Below are positions 8,505 through 15,380 of a stretch of 46,798 nt of DNA, piece after piece (within the stretch, counting starts at the first letter, position 1; each line of letters begins with the position of its first letter). The DNA lies in the NCBI GenBank assembly GCA_017442865.1, contig JAFRXK010000083.1, forward strand, positions 1 to 46,798, in the 5' to 3' direction. The notes under the pieces are model-generated. The model ran no database searches and was not told the DNA's origin. It was given only the letters and a program-made list of their open reading frames with translations. Origin of the DNA: Lachnospiraceae bacterium (GTDB lineage: Bacteria; Bacillota; Clostridia; Lachnospirales; Lachnospiraceae). The position numbers and the translations under genes were made by a program.

Positions 8505-8668
8505 TTATGAGGGCTAACCGTCTATCGGCAGCACCCTTTTACGATATTATAATATTACGTAATTATCATTGCGTTAAATATTTTTCAAAGCTCTTGATTA
8601 TGAGTACGGACCTCAAGAATAAAATTATCATGATTAATTCTTATAATCTCAGATTGGCATTGAAATTA
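8505..8668. repeat. 164-bp direct repeat, copy 1 (second copy at 8937-9100)
   Basis: The two copies lie exactly 432 bp apart and differ at only about ten to fifteen positions. Each contains the antisense promoter block, then a segment (8581-8611 or 9013-9043) that matches the 5' coding end of the flavin-type gene at 9413 onward, then a TTATAATCTCAGATTGGCATTGAAATTA-type end (8641-8668 here). Confidence 0.8.
8542..8577 (-). promoter_or_regulatory. Orphan antisense-type promoter (cassette copy 0)
   Basis: Minus-strand TTAACG (8572-8577), 17-bp spacer, TATTAT (8549-8554). It is the counterpart of the promoter at 8981-9009 with a degraded -35. No toxin or two-way terminator of this family lies in front of it, so it is a remnant. 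Confidence 0.5.
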
Positions 8669-8688
8669 GAATGTATGTTTGGTATAAT
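8660..8688 (+). promoter_or_regulatory. Promoter of the small-peptide (toxin-like) gene
   Basis: TTGAAA (8660-8665), 17-bp spacer, TATAAT (8683-8688). Transcription would begin near 8695 and give a leader of about 95 nt before the peptide start. Confidence 0.7.
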
Positions 8689-8710
8689 GTTCTTAGGTTC
8701 ATAGAACCGT

Positions 8711-8742
8711 GGTGCTGCCTAAACGGTAGGCGGTTAGCCCTC
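8711..8742 (+). promoter_or_regulatory. Structured 5' leader motif of the toxin-like mRNA
   Basis: GGTGCTGCC (8711-8719) and CGGTTAGCCCTC (8731-8742) flank a TAAACGGTAGG spacer; GCCT/AGGC can close a hairpin and AACCG/CGGTT an outer stem. The same two blocks occur in inverted orientation at 8941-8967, where they form the 5' part of the convergent small RNA. A toxin transcript reading past its terminator could therefore fold its own end back on this leader. Confidence 0.5.
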
Positions 8743-8793
8743 AGATTATTTAAATCCAAGTGCTTGGAAATATAATAAGGGGGGGATATGTCT

Positions 8794-8892
8794 ATGCTTA
8801 CAATCAGTGATTTTATAGCCATAGTTTGCTTAAGCGCAACCTTTTTTGGTCTTGGTTACTCGATTGGAAAGAGCAACCGGACAGAAAAATAA
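8794..8892 (+). CDS. Small hydrophobic peptide, putative type I toxin
   Basis: 32 residues, or 34 if the ATG at 8788 is used: MLTISDFIAIVCLSATF, then FGLGYSIGK and a charged tail SNRTEK. There is one membrane segment (about 3-25). The ribosome site is an unusual AAGGGGGGG (8777-8785); its spacing favours the second ATG, as in several neighbours. The stop codon lies inside the terminator stem. Single-span peptides of this size with a polar C-terminal tail, a long structured leader and a convergent antisense RNA are typical of Gram-positive type I toxins (Fst, TxpA and C. difficile types). The sequence itself is not one of these. Toxicity is inferred, not shown. Decayed copies lie at 9101-9177 and 10823-10853. 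Confidence 0.6.
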   Translation: MLTISDFIAIVCLSATFFGLGYSIGKSNRTEK

Positions 8893-8974
8893 CCGCCATT
8901 GCCCTGCAAGCCTGGCGGTTATTTAGTAACTGTTAACTATGAGGGCTAACCGTCTATCGGCAGCACCTTTTTAC
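8885..8974 (-). ncRNA. Convergent small RNA, putative antitoxin RNA (copy 1)
   Basis: It runs from a strong minus-strand promoter (8981-9009) to the two-way terminator, about 90 nt. The 5' part carries GGTGCTGCC and CGGTTAGCCCTC; the 3' part is the terminator hairpin followed by TTATTTTT on the minus strand. It overlaps the toxin-like mRNA only in the terminator region (about 8885-8925), so contact would begin between complementary loops there, as in the par/Fst system. No long open frame. Confidence 0.6.
8887..8924. terminator. Two-way terminator shared by toxin-like mRNA and small RNA (copy 1)
   Basis: AAATAACCGCC (8887-8897) pairs with GGCGGTTATTT (8914-8924), 11 bp, loop of 16 nt. The T-tract is good on the minus strand and weak on the plus strand (ATTTAGTAA). 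The stem is the same in all three copies; the loop of copy 1 differs from those of copies 2 and 3. Confidence 0.8.
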
Positions 8975-8980
8975 GGTATT

Positions 8981-9009
8981 ATAATATCACGTAATTTTCA
9001 TTGTGTCAA
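8981..9009 (-). promoter_or_regulatory. Consensus antisense promoter (copy 1)
   Basis: Minus strand TTGACA (9004-9009), 17-bp spacer, TATTAT (8981-8986). The -35 is perfect. It faces the toxin-like gene. Confidence 0.75.
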
Positions 9010-9100
9010 ATATTTTTCAAAGCTCTTGATTATGAGAACGGACTTCAAGAATAGAATTATCATAGTTATTTCTTATAATCTCAGATTGGCATTGAAATTA

Positions 9101-9177
9101 TAGCCATAGTTTGCTTAAGCGCAACCTTTTTTGATCTTGGTTACTCGATTGGAAAGAGTAATCGGATAGAAAAATAA
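9101..9177 (+). pseudogene. 5'-deleted copy of the toxin-like peptide gene
   Basis: Encodes IAIVCLSATFFDLGYSIGK...EK in frame to the TAA at 9175-9177, but the start, ribosome site, leader and promoter -10 are gone. Compared with copy 1, the segment matching 8669-8815 (147 bp) is missing, with TTA at both edges, so the deletion probably arose at a short homology. One substitution (G to D) and R-T to R-I changes have accumulated, as expected for a dead copy. Confidence 0.75.
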
Positions 9178-9295
9178 CCGCCAACGTCCTCGCACGACTG
9201 GCGGTTATTTTAGTAACTGTTAACTATGAGGGCTAACCATCTATTGGCAGCCCTTTTTACGATATTATAATATCACGTAATTATCATTGTGCCAA
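9170..9295 (-). ncRNA. Convergent small RNA with promoter, copy 2
   Basis: Promoter TTGGCA (9290-9295), 17-bp spacer, TATTAT (9267-9272) on the minus strand; the RNA is predicted from about 9260 to 9170. The small RNA is better preserved than the toxin it faces, which would fit selection for the antidote, or simply chance. Confidence 0.5.
9171..9211. terminator. Two-way terminator, copy 2
   Basis: AAAATAACCGCC (9171-9182) pairs with GGCGGTTATTTT (9200-9211). The stem matches copy 1, but the loop differs (AACGTCCTCGCACGACT). Confidence 0.75.
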
Positions 9296-9310
9296 ACGTT
9301 CTCAAATCCA

Positions 9311-9339
9311 TTGAAAAAATTTGCAAATTAATTTATAAT
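9311..9339 (+). promoter_or_regulatory. Promoter of the flavin-type gene
   Basis: TTGAAA (9311-9316), 17-bp spacer, TATAAT (9334-9339), about 58 bp upstream of the start codon. Confidence 0.65.
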
Positions 9340-9397
9340 GAATATGACAGTAAAGCTGCCAATGAAATTATTTTATGCAAAACAGGAGGCTTTCATT

Positions 9398-10288
9398 ATG
9401 AATAATTTGGACTTTTTCAAAGCTCTTGATTATGAGAACGGACTTGAGGTCGTTACAAAGATTTTTGACAGGTTTCCGCTCCAGTATGCCGCGACTATCG
9501 GGCTTGACGAAAAGCCGCAGGTCAGACCGATAGAATTTAAGTTTGAAAAGGATGGTATGCTGTATTTTGATTTGGCAAAGTGCTATCGCTCTTATGCGGA
9601 GCTTTCAAAGACTCCTTATCTGCAGATTTGTGTTTGCGATGACGAGACAAATACTTATTTAAGGGTGTCGGGAAAGGCGGTATTTTGCGAGGACGAGGAG
9701 ATTATCGAAATGTGCTTTGCAAACAGTCCTCTGCTTACTAAGCAGTTCGGGGACGATAAGAAGATGATAATAGCGTATTTTCTGACGGATGTGGAGGCAG
9801 AGCTTGCTTCATTTACGGAGGGCATCCCGGCAAGAAAGTATATTCTTGAAAATTCAAAGGATGCTCCTGTCGGCATCACGATAAAGAAGAATACGGAGCT
9901 AAGGGACAGGCTGCTTAAGCTGCTTGAGGCAAGGGAAGCGGAAGGTAACACAGCTACAGAGATGCACACTGAAAATGTAGATAAAGATACAACTTGCAGT
10001 GTAGATAAAAATACAACTGAGAGTGTGAACAACGTGCTGTTTACACAGAAGCTTTATGACGGCGCACTTTTCCTTGCAGCCGAAAAGGCGAAGGAGCTGT
10101 GGCCGCGCATGGACATACGCCCTATTGAGCGTGCGGCAATTTATGAGACGTATGATGAAAGAGAGAAGTTTACCAATCTGGCAAAGAAGCTTTTGGGCAA
10201 TGTCGTATTTGATAAACCGGAGGATTTTACGTATTATCTCAATAAGGAGACGCTGATGACGCTGTATAAAGAAAAAAGCAATATATAA
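9398..10288 (+). CDS. Pyridoxamine-5'-phosphate-oxidase-like flavin-binding protein with C-terminal extension
   Basis: 296 residues. The N-terminal 140 residues have the split-barrel pattern of the PNPOx-like FMN-binding family (AATIGLDEKPQVRPIEF, then DLAKCYRSYAEL and LRVSGKAVF). Members bind FMN or related cofactors; the substrate here is unknown. A T/D/V-rich linker (about 185-215) joins it to an unrecognised alpha-helical domain of about 80 residues. The start at 9398 is set by AGGAGG at 9384-9389; an in-frame ATG 60 bp upstream has no ribosome site. The first 30 or so bases of coding sequence around codons 5-15 are also present as fragments in the upstream 164-bp repeats, so this gene has been partly duplicated together with the toxin cassettes. 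Confidence 0.7.
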   Translation: MNNLDFFKALDYENGLEVVTKIFDRFPLQYAATIGLDEKPQVRPIEFKFEKDGMLYFDLAKCYRSYAELSKTPYLQICVCDDETNTYLRVSGKAVFCEDEEIIEMCFANSPLLTKQFGDDKKMIIAYFLTDVEAELASFTEGIPARKYILENSKDAPVGITIKKNTELRDRLLKLLEAREAEGNTATEMHTENVDKDTTCSVDKNTTESVNNVLFTQKLYDGALFLAAEKAKELWPRMDIRPIERAAIYETYDEREKFTNLAKKLLGNVVFDKPEDFTYYLNKETLMTLYKEKSNI

Positions 10289-10381
10289 AATATCGAAAAT
10301 TATTGCTTGAAAAAGTAAAGAGTATGGCTTTGATATTATTAATAAAATATTACTATAAAAAATGCGAAGGAGATAATGATT

Positions 10382-10774
10382 ATGAAACAAAAAGAAAAAG
10401 ACGTTTTAACTGAAATGTCAAAGTTGCAGACCTTTTTTATGGTGTTGTGTTATGTGGAATTAATTGCAGGAATTGTTTTTATTGTCAAAACGACGATAGC
10501 CGGCATGGAATATTCAAAAGGGCGTGATTCTAATTACGGGCTTGTAGGCTTTATATACAGCACCTTACTGGTTGCTTTTATTTTCAGTGTGCTTTTTGGC
10601 GTATATAAGCTTTTGGGATATGTTAAATCTCTTCAAACACAGGAGATGCTTCTTACTGATGATAAGACAACAAGAACAGAAAAGGAGTTTAAAAATAACA
10701 GCTGGTATTGCAGCTGTGGCAGAAGAAATCCTAATTATGTAGGAACATGCGCCTGTGGCAAGCTTAAACCATGA
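10382..10774 (+). CDS. Small membrane protein with C-terminal zinc ribbon
   Basis: 130 residues. Two membrane segments (about 17-37 and 55-76), a short charged linker and a C-terminal Cys cluster (Cys110, Cys112, Cys123, Cys125; WYCSCG, NPNY, GTCACG). The ribbon is the same type as in the proteins at 4782 and 7697, with C-x-C in place of C-x2-C in the first pair; the SHOCT domain is absent. The start is the second ATG, 9 nt after AAGGAG (10367-10372). Immediately downstream lies a remnant of the toxin cassette. Function unknown. Confidence 0.7.
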   Translation: MKQKEKDVLTEMSKLQTFFMVLCYVELIAGIVFIVKTTIAGMEYSKGRDSNYGLVGFIYSTLLVAFIFSVLFGVYKLLGYVKSLQTQEMLLTDDKTTRTEKEFKNNSWYCSCGRRNPNYVGTCACGKLKP

Positions 10775-10822
10775 TTATAAATTAAAAAGACACTCAAAAA
10801 ACATCCTTCCTGACTGAAGAAT

Positions 10823-10971
10823 GATTGGAAAGAGCAACCGGACAGAAAAATAACCGCCAACGTCCTCGCATGACTGGCGGTTATTTAGTAACTGTTAACT
10901 ATGAGGGCTAACCGTCTATCGGCAGCACCTTTTTACGATATTATAATATCACGTAATTATCATTGTATCAA
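10823..10971. repeat. Third toxin/antisense cassette remnant
   Basis: Contains only the last ten codons of the toxin (from ATTGGAAAG at about 10824 to TAA at 10851-10853), the two-way terminator (10848-10858 with 10876-10886, loop AACGTCCTCGCATGACT) and the minus-strand promoter TTGATA-N17-TATTAT (10966-10971 and 10943-10948). The small RNA would run from about 10936 to 10847. Confidence 0.7.
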
Positions 10972-11024
10972 ATGTTTGAAAAAACAGTTCCATTTCACTA
11001 AATAACTATCAATGTAATCGTTAT

Positions 11025-11453
11025 TTACTGAAGCAGCATCTGTGTCCTTTCATGAATCTGCTGTTCAATAAGTCTAAGCCTCTTATCGGGTAGATTGTAA
11101 TGGGAATGTTTTTTAAATTTAAAATTTAACATACCTCTTTTACCATCAAAATTTTCTTCAACAATCCAATAACAGTCATTAAGTGACAATCCTTTGGACA
11201 TTTTTATAATATTTATCGGACGATTCAGATTAAGACCGCATTTGCTTAATAAATTTCTTACATATGCTCGATTTGATGGAATGGTTCGGTTTTTGAGCCA
11301 TTTATACAAACCGTCATCTGTTGGTTCCAAATCTAATGGGAGTAGAGAAGCGTCATCATTAATCCAGATGATTTTCACATCAGGCTCACTGCTTTCTTCA
11401 TTTGCATAAAATCTTAAAACAGGTGTGTCAAACTGTTTAAGCTCGTAAAGCAT
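11025..11453 (-). CDS. HipA-like N-terminal fragment (kinase part missing)
   Basis: 142 residues. WLKNRTIPSNRAYV followed by KGLSLNDCYWIVEENF is, from memory, the pattern that opens HipA/CtkA-type kinases in Firmicutes. Those proteins continue for another 200 or more residues with a kinase fold; here only about 50 charged residues follow before the stop. So this is either a truncated gene or a free-standing N-terminal domain. The start at 11453 follows GGGAG by 8 nt; an upstream in-frame ATG at 11498 lacks a ribosome site. A weak AT-rich hairpin (10999-11027) overlaps the stop codon. It is transcribed away from glpK and lies next to the cassette remnant. Confidence 0.5.
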   Translation of the reverse strand: MLYELKQFDTPVLRFYANEESSEPDVKIIWINDDASLLPLDLEPTDDGLYKWLKNRTIPSNRAYVRNLLSKCGLNLNRPINIIKMSKGLSLNDCYWIVEENFDGKRGMLNFKFKKHSHYNLPDKRLRLIEQQIHERTQMLLQ

Positions 11454-11584
11454 ATTTGCATCTCCCTTCATTGTTTTACTACATTTGTAGGTTATCATAA
11501 AACAGTAAATTAATCAAGAAAGATTAAAAACAGAGAAACTATAATAAATTCTAAAAACAACTTTTCTGTTTTAGGAAGATGGAG

Positions 11585-11590
11585 TATAAT
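11585..11590 (+). promoter_or_regulatory. Probable -10 element of the glpK operon
   Basis: TATAAT 36 bp before the glpK start. The -35 region (11562-11567, TTTTCT) is poor, so an activator may be needed. No clear catabolite-response element was seen. Confidence 0.45.
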
Positions 11591-11625
11591 ATATAGTACT
11601 TGAAAAAAGACAAAGGGGTTATTTT

Positions 11626-13110
11626 ATGTCACAGTATATTATGGCTCTGGACCAGGGCACGACAAGTTCAAGATGTATTATTTTTGACAAGCAGGGGAAT
11701 ATGAAGGCGGTTACGCAGAAGGAATTTCCGCAGTATTTTCCGCACAGCGGATGGGTGGAGCAGAATCCTTCGGAGATATGGTCTTCGCAGTTTGCGGTTA
11801 TGATGGAGGCAAGGGCGGCGCTCGGAATCAACGGCGCGGACATTGCGGCGATAGGCATTACGAATCAGCGTGAGACTACGATTGTGTGGGACAAGCAGAC
11901 GGGGGAGCCGGTATACAATGCAATCGTATGGCAGTGCCGCAGAACTGCGGATATGGTGGAGAAGCTTAAGGCCGGCGGATATGAAAAGATGATAAGGGAG
12001 AGGACAGGACTTATTATCGACCCGTATTTTTCTGCCACGAAGCTTGCGTGGATATTGGACAATGTGCCGGGCGTGAGACAGCGCGCTGAGCGCGGTGAAT
12101 TAATGTTTGGAACTGTGGATACGTGGCTGATTTACAAGCTTACCGGTGGAAAAGTATTTGCAACGGACTACACAAATGCATCAAGAACCATGATGTTTAA
12201 CATACATACATTACAGTGGGATGACGATATACTTAAGCTGCTTAATATACCTAAGTGCATGCTTCCAAAGGTTAAGGAGTCCAGCTCGGTTTACGGATAT
12301 ACCGACAGAGTTGTTTTCGGTGATGAGGTTGCGATTGCCGGAGTGGCGGGCGACCAGCAGGCGGCGCTTTTCGGGCAGTGCTGCTTTACTCAGGGCGAGG
12401 TTAAGAATACATATGGTACAGGCTGTTTCCTTCTTATGAACACCGGCGATGTGCCTGTGGATTCAAAGAACGGACTGCTGACGACGATTGCGGCAAGCGA
12501 GAGCGGAAGCATTAAGTATGCGCTGGAGGGCAGTGTGTTTGTTGCGGGCGCAGCCATAAAGTGGCTTAGGGACGAGCTTAAGCTTATTGATACCGCGCAA
12601 GAGACAGAGGAGATTTCACAGTCGGTGCCTGACACCAATGGAGTGTATATTGTGCCGGCGTTTACAGGGCTTGGCGCACCGTATTGGGATGCTTATGCAA
12701 GGGGTGCCGTGTTCGGATTGTCGAGAGGCACAAGCAGGGCGCATTTTGTAAGAGCTGTTGTTGAGTCGCTTGCGTACCAGACGCTTGATGTGCTTCGCGC
12801 AATGGAGGAGGATTCAGGACTTAAGATAAATGAGCTTAAGGTTGACGGAGGCGCAAGCGCAAACAATTTCCTGATGCAGTTTCAGGCTGATATTCTCGGC
12901 GGAAGGATATTAAGACCGAGCGTGATAGAGACCACGGCGCTCGGAGCGGCGTACCTTGCCGGGCTGGCGGTAGGATATTATAAAGACCTTGAGGAGATAA
13001 GGGAGAACTGGCAGGTTGGAAGTGAATTTGCGGCGCAGATAGATGATGAAAGAAGAACGAAGCTTTACGGTGGATGGAAGGCGGCAGTACACAAGCTGCT
13101 ACGCGACTAA
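11626..13110 (+). CDS. glpK: Glycerol kinase
   Basis: 494 residues, the usual family length. It phosphorylates glycerol with ATP to sn-glycerol-3-phosphate in the cytoplasm. The FGGY fold starts directly with the ATP-binding LDQGTTSSR motif (residues 8-16). Further signatures are [22 protein letters not shown] and [12 protein letters not shown] in the middle, and [15 protein letters not shown] in the C-terminal ATP lobe. The start has AAAGGGG upstream. It is the first gene of a three-gene operon with a lipase-like hydrolase (29 bp downstream) and a membrane foldase. No glycerol facilitator gene is seen nearby, which suggests that the glycerol comes from lipid breakdown by the next gene. Confidence 0.95.
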   Translation: MSQYIMALDQGTTSSRCIIFDKQGNMKAVTQKEFPQYFPHSGWVEQNPSEIWSSQFAVMMEARAALGINGADIAAIGITNQRETTIVWDKQTGEPVYNAIVWQCRRTADMVEKLKAGGYEKMIRERTGLIIDPYFSATKLAWILDNVPGVRQRAERGELMFGTVDTWLIYKLTGGKVFATDYTNASRTMMFNIHTLQWDDDILKLLNIPKCMLPKVKESSSVYGYTDRVVFGDEVAIAGVAGDQQAALFGQCCFTQGEVKNTYGTGCFLLMNTGDVPVDSKNGLLTTIAASESGSIKYALEGSVFVAGAAIKWLRDELKLIDTAQETEEISQSVPDTNGVYIVPAFTGLGAPYWDAYARGAVFGLSRGTSRAHFVRAVVESLAYQTLDVLRAMEEDSGLKINELKVDGGASANNFLMQFQADILGGRILRPSVIETTALGAAYLAGLAVGYYKDLEEIRENWQVGSEFAAQIDDERRTKLYGGWKAAVHKLLRD

Positions 13111-13139
13111 GTTATAAAAAAATAGTGGAGGTTTTGTGA

Positions 13140-14060
13140 ATGAGAGAAGAGTTCACATTTTTATCATCAAATGGTGTGTATAATATACATTGTATAAGGT
13201 GGATGCCGGAGGGAGAGATTTGCGGCATAGTCCAGCTTGTTCATGGAATGTGCGAGCATATTGAAAGATATGATGATTTTGCATGCTTTTTAGCTTCAAA
13301 GGGCTTTTTTGTTACCGGACATGACCATGCAGGACATGGACAGTCGGTAAACAGCGAGAATGATTTAGGGTATTTTGCTGAGGCTGACGCAAGAAAATGT
13401 CTGGTGGATGACGTGCATAAGCTTACTGAGCTTACAAAGAAGCTATACCCCAACAAACCATATATACTTTGCGGTCACAGCATGGGCTCGTTTATTGTTT
13501 CAAATTATATTGAGACCTATGGCTATGAGCTTGACGCTGCTATACTTATCGGTACCGGCTATAATCCGACGCTTAAATGCATTGCCGGCGGTGCCATTAA
13601 TTCGCTTATTGCCAAGAGCAGGGGCGAGCATCACAAAAGCGGATTTATGCAGAAGCTTTTGATGGGAAGCTACAATAAAAGGATTAAAGATAAGAGGACA
13701 GAGCTTGACTGGCTTTGCACCGACGAAGGCACAGTTGATAAATATATTGAAGACCCGCTCTGCGGATTTACATTTACAACAAATGCAAACAGGGCGCTTG
13801 TCGGCTTTGCACGCTTTGAAAATAAGCATTTTTCAGGAATACCGAAGAATCTTCCTATATTGCTTACAGCCGGAGAAGAGGACCCGGTGGGTGCATACGG
13901 AGCAGGCGTCAGAAAGATTTATGACCTGCTTAAGAAAAATGGTATAACGGACGTTACAATAAAGCTTTATAAAAATATGCGCCACGAAATACTGAATGAA
14001 AATGGTAAAGAACAGGTATATAGCGATATATATGACTGGATTTATAATAAAATAAATTAA
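13140..14060 (+). CDS. Alpha/beta hydrolase, monoacylglycerol lipase / lysophospholipase type
   Basis: 306 residues, serine aminopeptidase S33 (Hydrolase_4) family. Nucleophile elbow GHSMGS with Ser114; oxyanion-side HG at 35-36 (VQLVHGMCEHIERYDDF); probable acid in AGEEDPVG and His in MRHEIL near the C-terminus. The FFVTGHDHAGHGQS pattern is characteristic of monoacylglycerol lipases. No signal peptide, so it is cytoplasmic. Its place 29 bp after glpK suggests that it releases glycerol (or acts on a glycerol ester) that GlpK then phosphorylates; this is inference. The ribosome site is GTGGAGG. Confidence 0.8.
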   Translation: MREEFTFLSSNGVYNIHCIRWMPEGEICGIVQLVHGMCEHIERYDDFACFLASKGFFVTGHDHAGHGQSVNSENDLGYFAEADARKCLVDDVHKLTELTKKLYPNKPYILCGHSMGSFIVSNYIETYGYELDAAILIGTGYNPTLKCIAGGAINSLIAKSRGEHHKSGFMQKLLMGSYNKRIKDKRTELDWLCTDEGTVDKYIEDPLCGFTFTTNANRALVGFARFENKHFSGIPKNLPILLTAGEEDPVGAYGAGVRKIYDLLKKNGITDVTIKLYKNMRHEILNENGKEQVYSDIYDWIYNKIN

Positions 14061-14075
14061 TGAAATGGAGTTATC

Positions 14076-15296
14076 ATGGGTACTAACAGTAAAAACAGTA
14101 AAACAAAAAAGAAGAAGGAGACGCTTACAAGGAGTAATATAATTATTATGCTTATTATTCTGGCAGTTGTTGCGTTGGCGATATGGATTATTATTGATGC
14201 AATTTATGCAAGCAAATACGGCAAAAGCAATAGTAATGAGCCTGAGAGCGTAAGCGTGATTTCCACCGAAGGAACAGCAGTAAATGAGAGCGCACCTGAT
14301 TACAGCGCATTTCTTACTGATGACGGACTTATAAAGGATTTAAAGGTTTCCGATTATGTAGATCTTGCGGATATCGATTCGATAACTGTTTCGGCAAAGG
14401 ACATTGAACCGTCATCGGAGGATATAAGCAAGGCGCTTGAGAGCTATTATCAGACAGACCTTTTGACGGATGCGTCACTTGAAATAAAGGACGGCGACAC
14501 GGTTAATATTGATTATGTCGGATATGTGGATGACAAAGCCTTTGAGGGCGGCGATACAAAGGGCAACGGTACGCAGCTTACAATCGGTTCGGGAAGATAT
14601 ATAGACGATTTTGAACAGCAGCTTATAGGACATAAGCCGGGTGAAGATGTGGATGTTAATGTAACCTTCCCTGCTGACTATGGCAAGGATGAGTTAAACG
14701 GCAAGGACGCTTTATTTAAGGTTAAGATAAATGGTATCTACGATAAGCATGAGCCGACAGACGAATATGTGGCGGAGAAGTTTTCTGAGGTCGCGAAGAC
14801 CTATGATGAATTGAAGACCTATGTTACTGATACAATCAGAAGCTCTAATAAAGAAACGGCTGTATGGAAGCAGGTTATGGCTGACAGTAAGGTGAAATCA
14901 TATCCTGAAGATTATTTAAAGGCTGTGTATGCCAATACCGAGTTTTTGTATCAAAATGAATATAATTATTATAATCAGTATGCATATTCGGTAAGCGGCA
15001 AGTACCAGTGGAATTCAATCTACGATTATTATCAGGTTGACGAGAAGAAGTTCAATGAAATGGTAGATGAGGATGCTAAGAGCCAGTGTGATTTCTTTAT
15101 GATTGCACAGAAGATTTTTGAGGACAGAGGTCTTAAGCTCACGGATGAAGATATAAATGCATGCTTAAAGACAAGAGGCTATGATTCAGAATCTCTTGAC
15201 AAGCTCTATGAAAGCTACGGCAAAGGGTATATTTATCAGAGTGCCATCGGAGATAAGGTCAGAGCCTATGTAACAGACCTTGCAAAGGTTGAATAA
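14076..15296 (+). CDS. Membrane-anchored FKBP-type prolyl isomerase, trigger-factor-like extracytoplasmic foldase
   Basis: 406 residues. A lysine-rich start, one membrane segment (about 22-44) and an S/N/E-rich linker put the rest outside the membrane. An FKBP domain (about 138-235) is visible: GDTVNIDYVGYVD, FEGGDTKG, GSGRYIDDFEQQLIG, FPADYG and ALFKVKINGI. The remaining 170 residues resemble the helical C-terminal arms of trigger factor. The ribosome-binding N-domain of trigger factor is replaced by the membrane anchor. It probably helps fold exported proteins. It starts 15 bp after the lipase gene in the same operon; the reason for that pairing is unclear. Confidence 0.75.
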   Translation: MGTNSKNSKTKKKKETLTRSNIIIMLIILAVVALAIWIIIDAIYASKYGKSNSNEPESVSVISTEGTAVNESAPDYSAFLTDDGLIKDLKVSDYVDLADIDSITVSAKDIEPSSEDISKALESYYQTDLLTDASLEIKDGDTVNIDYVGYVDDKAFEGGDTKGNGTQLTIGSGRYIDDFEQQLIGHKPGEDVDVNVTFPADYGKDELNGKDALFKVKINGIYDKHEPTDEYVAEKFSEVAKTYDELKTYVTDTIRSSNKETAVWKQVMADSKVKSYPEDYLKAVYANTEFLYQNEYNYYNQYAYSVSGKYQWNSIYDYYQVDEKKFNEMVDEDAKSQCDFFMIAQKIFEDRGLKLTDEDINACLKTRGYDSESLDKLYESYGKGYIYQSAIGDKVRAYVTDLAKVE

Positions 15297-15308
15297 TGCT
15301 TAGATGTG

Positions 15309-15380
15309 CGGGGGGCGCGAATGCGCCCCCCGTGATTATACATTACAAATGTAACTTTGGGGGGCGCATTCGCGCCCCCT
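15309..15380. repeat. Pair of mirror-image GC-rich hairpins behind the glpK operon
   Basis: Hairpin 1 is CGGGGGGCGC/GCGCCCCCCG (15309-15318 with 15323-15332), loop GAAT. Hairpin 2 is GGGGGCGC/GCGCCCCC (15360-15367 with 15372-15379), loop ATTC. The core of one is the exact reverse complement of the other, and TACATT-N3-AATGTA lies between them, so the whole block can also fold as one cruciform. Hairpin 1 may act as a terminator, but no good T-tract follows. Confidence 0.75.

Larger units (their letters stand above)
8893..9397. other. Repeat-rich stretch with decayed toxin cassettes
   Basis: Holds the two-way terminator and small RNA of copy 1, the second copy of the 164-bp repeat (8937-9100), a 5'-deleted toxin copy (9101-9177) with terminator, small RNA and promoter, then the promoter and leader of the flavin-type gene. 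Confidence 0.75.

Noticed and set aside
8489..8704. 71-codon open frame in the repeat region
   Set aside because: It runs through the antisense promoter block and the flavin-gene fragment, has no ribosome site, and its counterpart in the second repeat copy is not kept.
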